Below, piece by piece: positions 60,701 to 64,000 of a stretch of DNA of 64,000 nucleotides. Made by a program: the position numbers and the translations under genes. The stretch lies in the NCBI GenBank assembly GCA_948099385.1, contig CANUEZ040000183.1:2418001-2482000 (forward strand), given 5' to 3'. The number at the start of each line of letters is the position of its first letter. Position 1 is the stretch's first letter. The notes beneath the pieces are model-generated. The model was not told the DNA's origin. It was given only the letters and a program-made list of their open reading frames with translations, and ran no database searches. The stretch comes from Fasciola hepatica. Lineage: Eukaryota > Platyhelminthes > Trematoda > Plagiorchiida > Fasciolidae.

Positions 60701-63565
60701 AGCATGGATAGTCAGATTCACTAGTAATCCAGGCGGCCGCATAATATGCTCATTTGAACAAAATGCCGGTCATTTTCATGAAGGATGAAACGGTTAAGAC
60801 AGTCGAAAACACCTAAAAGCGTCCGACCAATAAAAGGTGAATAGAACCAAACCTTCACACAAACATCCGATTGCGAATAATGACCAATCACGAATCATGA
60901 CTGAGCCAAATGAAATAACCAAATCGGTGCCGAACAACACAGGGGAAGAAGAAGGAGAAAATCAACTGACAAGCTGTCAGTATCCGGCAAGAAAAAAGCT
61001 ACACATAAGAAGTGCACATACTGTGTCTTCCTGTTGATTGGAAAGTCATAAGTTCCATAGAGTGGATTAGTGGAATTCGATCGGAAATACCAAATATAAT
61101 TAAACAATGCTAGAATAAGACCACAAAAGTACATTTTTATGTAGCTATCGGAGGAAAACGATTTCAGTTGTTTGCAGATTACCTAATTATTTGCTCTTTT
61201 GTGATAAAGAAGGTATGACGGATGAGAACACCCGTATTTTGGAGGCCAAACAAGTCAAATCCGTGGGACGTGCCTCAGTTTAGATAGTCGTTTTCCAAAC
61301 CGCTCTGCAACAAATTCGATCCTTTGGCTACCTGAGCAAGTTTGTGAATTGTGTAGCTAAACGGCCAACGATAAACTGATGCTGAAATGTTCTTGAACTG
61401 AACATTATTTCACTTATATACTATTTACCCCGTATATATGTATAAGCGCCTTCGTAAAACCACCTTATTAATCTCAATACCTTTTTGGGGTAATGCAAAC
61501 ACCCTCTACCTTGTTGCTTTTCGGTGAATGAAAATCACTTAAGCTATAAATACATCAACTTGTTATCTGAAGCCTAATTTTGAGACATTTTAGTGAATAT
61601 ATTCGAATAAAGCTACCTCACTAGTTATTCATCTCTGTTATCTATGGTTCAAATGCCCGTAACATGTTACAAAAATTAGCTTTCACAGATAATCTACTAC
61701 TTTTTTCTGAAACCTGGTTGAGAATCACAGCAACACACTCCCGCGACAAGACACGTAAAAGGCTTCTACAACCCACTAATTGTTTAGCACAAGAAATATA
61801 AAGATGATCATTCTGATTATTGTCCTTGATACTTAATGGTTCATCACAACTTCCTTCCCACTGAACAGTGCATTTCATTTATTTCGAGTATAATTTCTGT
61901 CAGTTACGGAGTTCTCCACATTCGAATCGTCTGCTAGTCACAGACAAATCATAGAAACACATCTCACAGAAACAGCCGCGGCGGTCAATGGAAGGAACGT
62001 CGACAAACCTCATTAGGTGCTGAATATTTTTTCCTAATAAGAACAGTGTTCTTGATGGAACTGAGGATATTCTTCTCTGTTTCCACACATAAGGTTTAGT
62101 CACAATAAAACATTCTCGTCAGTTTGCACGCATTACGCCAGCCTAAGGCACATTGGGGTTGGACTACAAAACACTATCCATCGGTGTCATTCATCTTCCG
62201 TTCACGGACAAGCACCGTCGGAATTTTCTCAAAACTAGGACGATTAATCGAAACTTGGGTACTGACAGTGATTCCAGTAGTGAAAGCTGGAAGTCGATCA
62301 AATTCGACCAAACTCGACTGTCGTCGAACTTTATTTACGGACCGTTTACTGGTTCAGACTCAGCTATCTCTTTTTCTGGAATATTTTATCCAAATTTACG
62401 AAGTACCGGATAAAATTAATTTAGGTTTACCAAACAGGTGTATCACTAAAGACATGATGTAGCAGTGGAATCTCCACTTGGGCCACTATATCATGATATT
62501 TTTAGGGCAAGATTGGAAAATGGCACACAAAGTTGACTCACGGACTTGCATATGGGTTCATGTTTTCACTTATTTGCCTGCACTTGGGCTTACAGTACAC
62601 TCCTACTGAACAGAAGTATATCCACACAAGTGTGACTTCCTGCTGACTACCGAGCTCAGGACAAAAAGTTGGCAGATGTGCTGCACAGAAGGTTGGCAGG
62701 AATCATCAGTAAGACATTCTATACTTTTAGACGGCATGTTTTGTTCACGTCTAGGCCTCTGGTGTTTGTGAATACAAAACAATGTGCCTGATTTTATAGG
62801 TTCATAATGTGTGTATTCATCCACTTATTCCCATGGAACAACGTGTATCGGTAGCTCGACGACACGCTTGTCTGAATACATCCTTTTGCATCACCCAGCG
62901 TGGGTAAGGACTGGAGTACTTACCAGAAAAGTCGTTTTACACCTGGCTGTGACTCTCTACATGGTGATCATCGATGAAGCTTTCCGCCCCTGTATGAGAT
63001 TCGATGTTCACTGCCAAGGTCGGTGAGACGACACTTCCTTCTCTAGAATGTCTCGGGATAGTCCCGTGTCACAACAAGTATGGACAGTGACTCCAATAGC
63101 TATTTTTTTGGCTATATGCATTATGCATCTTCTCATATACATTGTGTTGCAATGAAATGATTGAGTATCATTGGAAACGAGCTTGTTTGACAATCCGCAT
63201 GTTTGCAAATGTGCTCTGTGGGATTTTTCCATCAAATTAGTTTTCAGTAAACCCTGGGAGAACTGTCGGTTAACAATAATGTTGGACAATGTAGACTGTG
63301 TTTACAAAAGTGAAAGTACATTACTGTAAAATACGAAATTGTCGTGGTTTTCTAACCCTGTAAGCCTAGCGATGCGGTTTTCTCGTTTTGATTTCAATAT
63401 GCAAAGAACAATGTAGAAAACATTGTACTGTCACAGTCAGATATTTTATGTGGTTTATAAGTGCTAGGGTAATAGGATAATTGTTGTAAATGTCTTCAAT
63501 AACTGGATACGAGTTATGGCAATAAAGTAGTCTTGATATTTATCACAGATGAATCGGAGACCAGA
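54720..63565. other. no recognisable gene
   Basis: Nearly 9 kb without a supported feature. It holds the longest ATG frame of the window (56,204-56,680 plus, 158 codons). That frame has no recognisable motif and its length is close to the chance maximum. Another plus frame at 57,745-58,062 (105 codons) overlaps an equally open minus frame. SpeI and NotI recognition words near 60,720-60,740 are coincidental. Confidence 0.45.
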
Positions 63566-63569
63566 TTTG

Positions 63570-64000
63570 TTAGAAACGTTTTGAGTGTGCGAACAGTATA
63601 CAGTGAATTATTTGAAGTCTGTTCATTCTGAGACAGATCCAGCTGGAAAAAATGTCATGAGCATATTTAAAAGTGCGTGCTGGGCAGATGACAGACAGAT
63701 CACAATTGCATGTGGAGAACAAAAACTGGAAGAGATGAGCACATTGAAATACACCGGTACTGGTTGACAGACGTTCGCAGATTTTTATGCCTACTTTGGT
63801 GCGCTGTATTCTTCCAGAGAAATAGTCTCCCAACCAATTCAGTAAATATGCGAGGCAGCCAGAAGATCCTAGTATTTTTAGAAGAATCATGCATGGTGAA
63901 CTGACAGTCAGAGGCCGACGTGCAGCCAAGAAAATCCCATCTAACTCACCTGTTGGAATCCTTGAGATATTTGGCAACATAGTGCACAAGGGAAGCCACT
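63570..64000 (-). pseudogene. LINE E: CR1/Jockey-type RT fragment at window edge
   Basis: A minus-strand frame entering from the right edge. It contains YLLNWLGDYFSGRIQRTKVG, the LINE RT segment normally reading (L)L.WI..YL..R.QRV.VG. This is followed by a degraded GVPQGSVLGPLLF motif (GVFQCAHLFQFLF). It ends with FKYAHDIFSSWI where FKYADDI is expected, so the catalytic Asp pair reads His-Asp. The style, with a GVPQGSV box and YADD close together, is that of CR1/Jockey elements and differs from LINEs A-D. The remaining 5' part would lie beyond 64,000. The His in the active site and the eroded box indicate a dead copy. Confidence 0.75.

Noticed and set aside
60715..60745. Adjacent SpeI and NotI sites resembling a cloning-vector polylinker
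   Set aside because: The surrounding bases do not match a common polylinker. Both recognition words can occur by chance and the flanks read as genomic DNA.

Overview
The window looks like nuclear DNA from a parasitic flatworm, most likely a digenean trematode. The basis is an AT-rich background with no operon-like packing, TA-dinucleotide microsatellites, and several degenerate retroelements. Their endonuclease and reverse-transcriptase motifs resemble the RTE-/CR1-like LINEs and BEL/Pao elements I know from flukes. The organism call is an inference from family memory, not a database match. No intact multi-exon host gene could be recognised. The longest stop-free ATG frame in 64 kb is 158 codons, which is about what chance gives at this size and base composition. 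Most of the window therefore reads as intergenic or intronic DNA.

Layout. 1-23.6 kb: mostly anonymous DNA with a (TA)n tract at 6.75 kb, a tRNA-like SINE head at 8.37 kb, a G14 run at 15.47 kb, two possible scraps of BEL/Pao pol (5.7 and 16.3 kb), and a pair of inverted dispersed repeats (18.6 and 20.4 kb). 23.64-34.41 kb: a large inverted repeat with two ~1.5 kb arms about 97% identical, separated by a 7.7 kb unique loop. Each arm carries the same three short open frames and a (TA)n tract. 35.4-48.0 kb: a retroelement graveyard. It holds LINE A (+), LINE B (-, nearly complete endonuclease plus RT), LINE C (-, central RT deleted), a BEL/Pao gag-pol relic (+) and LINE D (+, linker region only). 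48-63.5 kb: mostly anonymous DNA, with one candidate two-exon secreted-peptide gene at 54.4-54.7 kb. 63.6-64 kb: a CR1/Jockey-type RT fragment (LINE E, -) running off the window edge.

The retroelement copies carry stops, frameshifts and damaged catalytic centres, so none looks able to move. LINE A has YADD changed, LINE B has lost it, LINE C lacks the central RT, and LINE E has YAHD. The BEL copy has lost the first catalytic Asp. The most unusual structures are the long near-identical inverted repeat with conserved open frames of unknown identity, and the small promoter/signal-peptide/intron arrangement at 54.4 kb.
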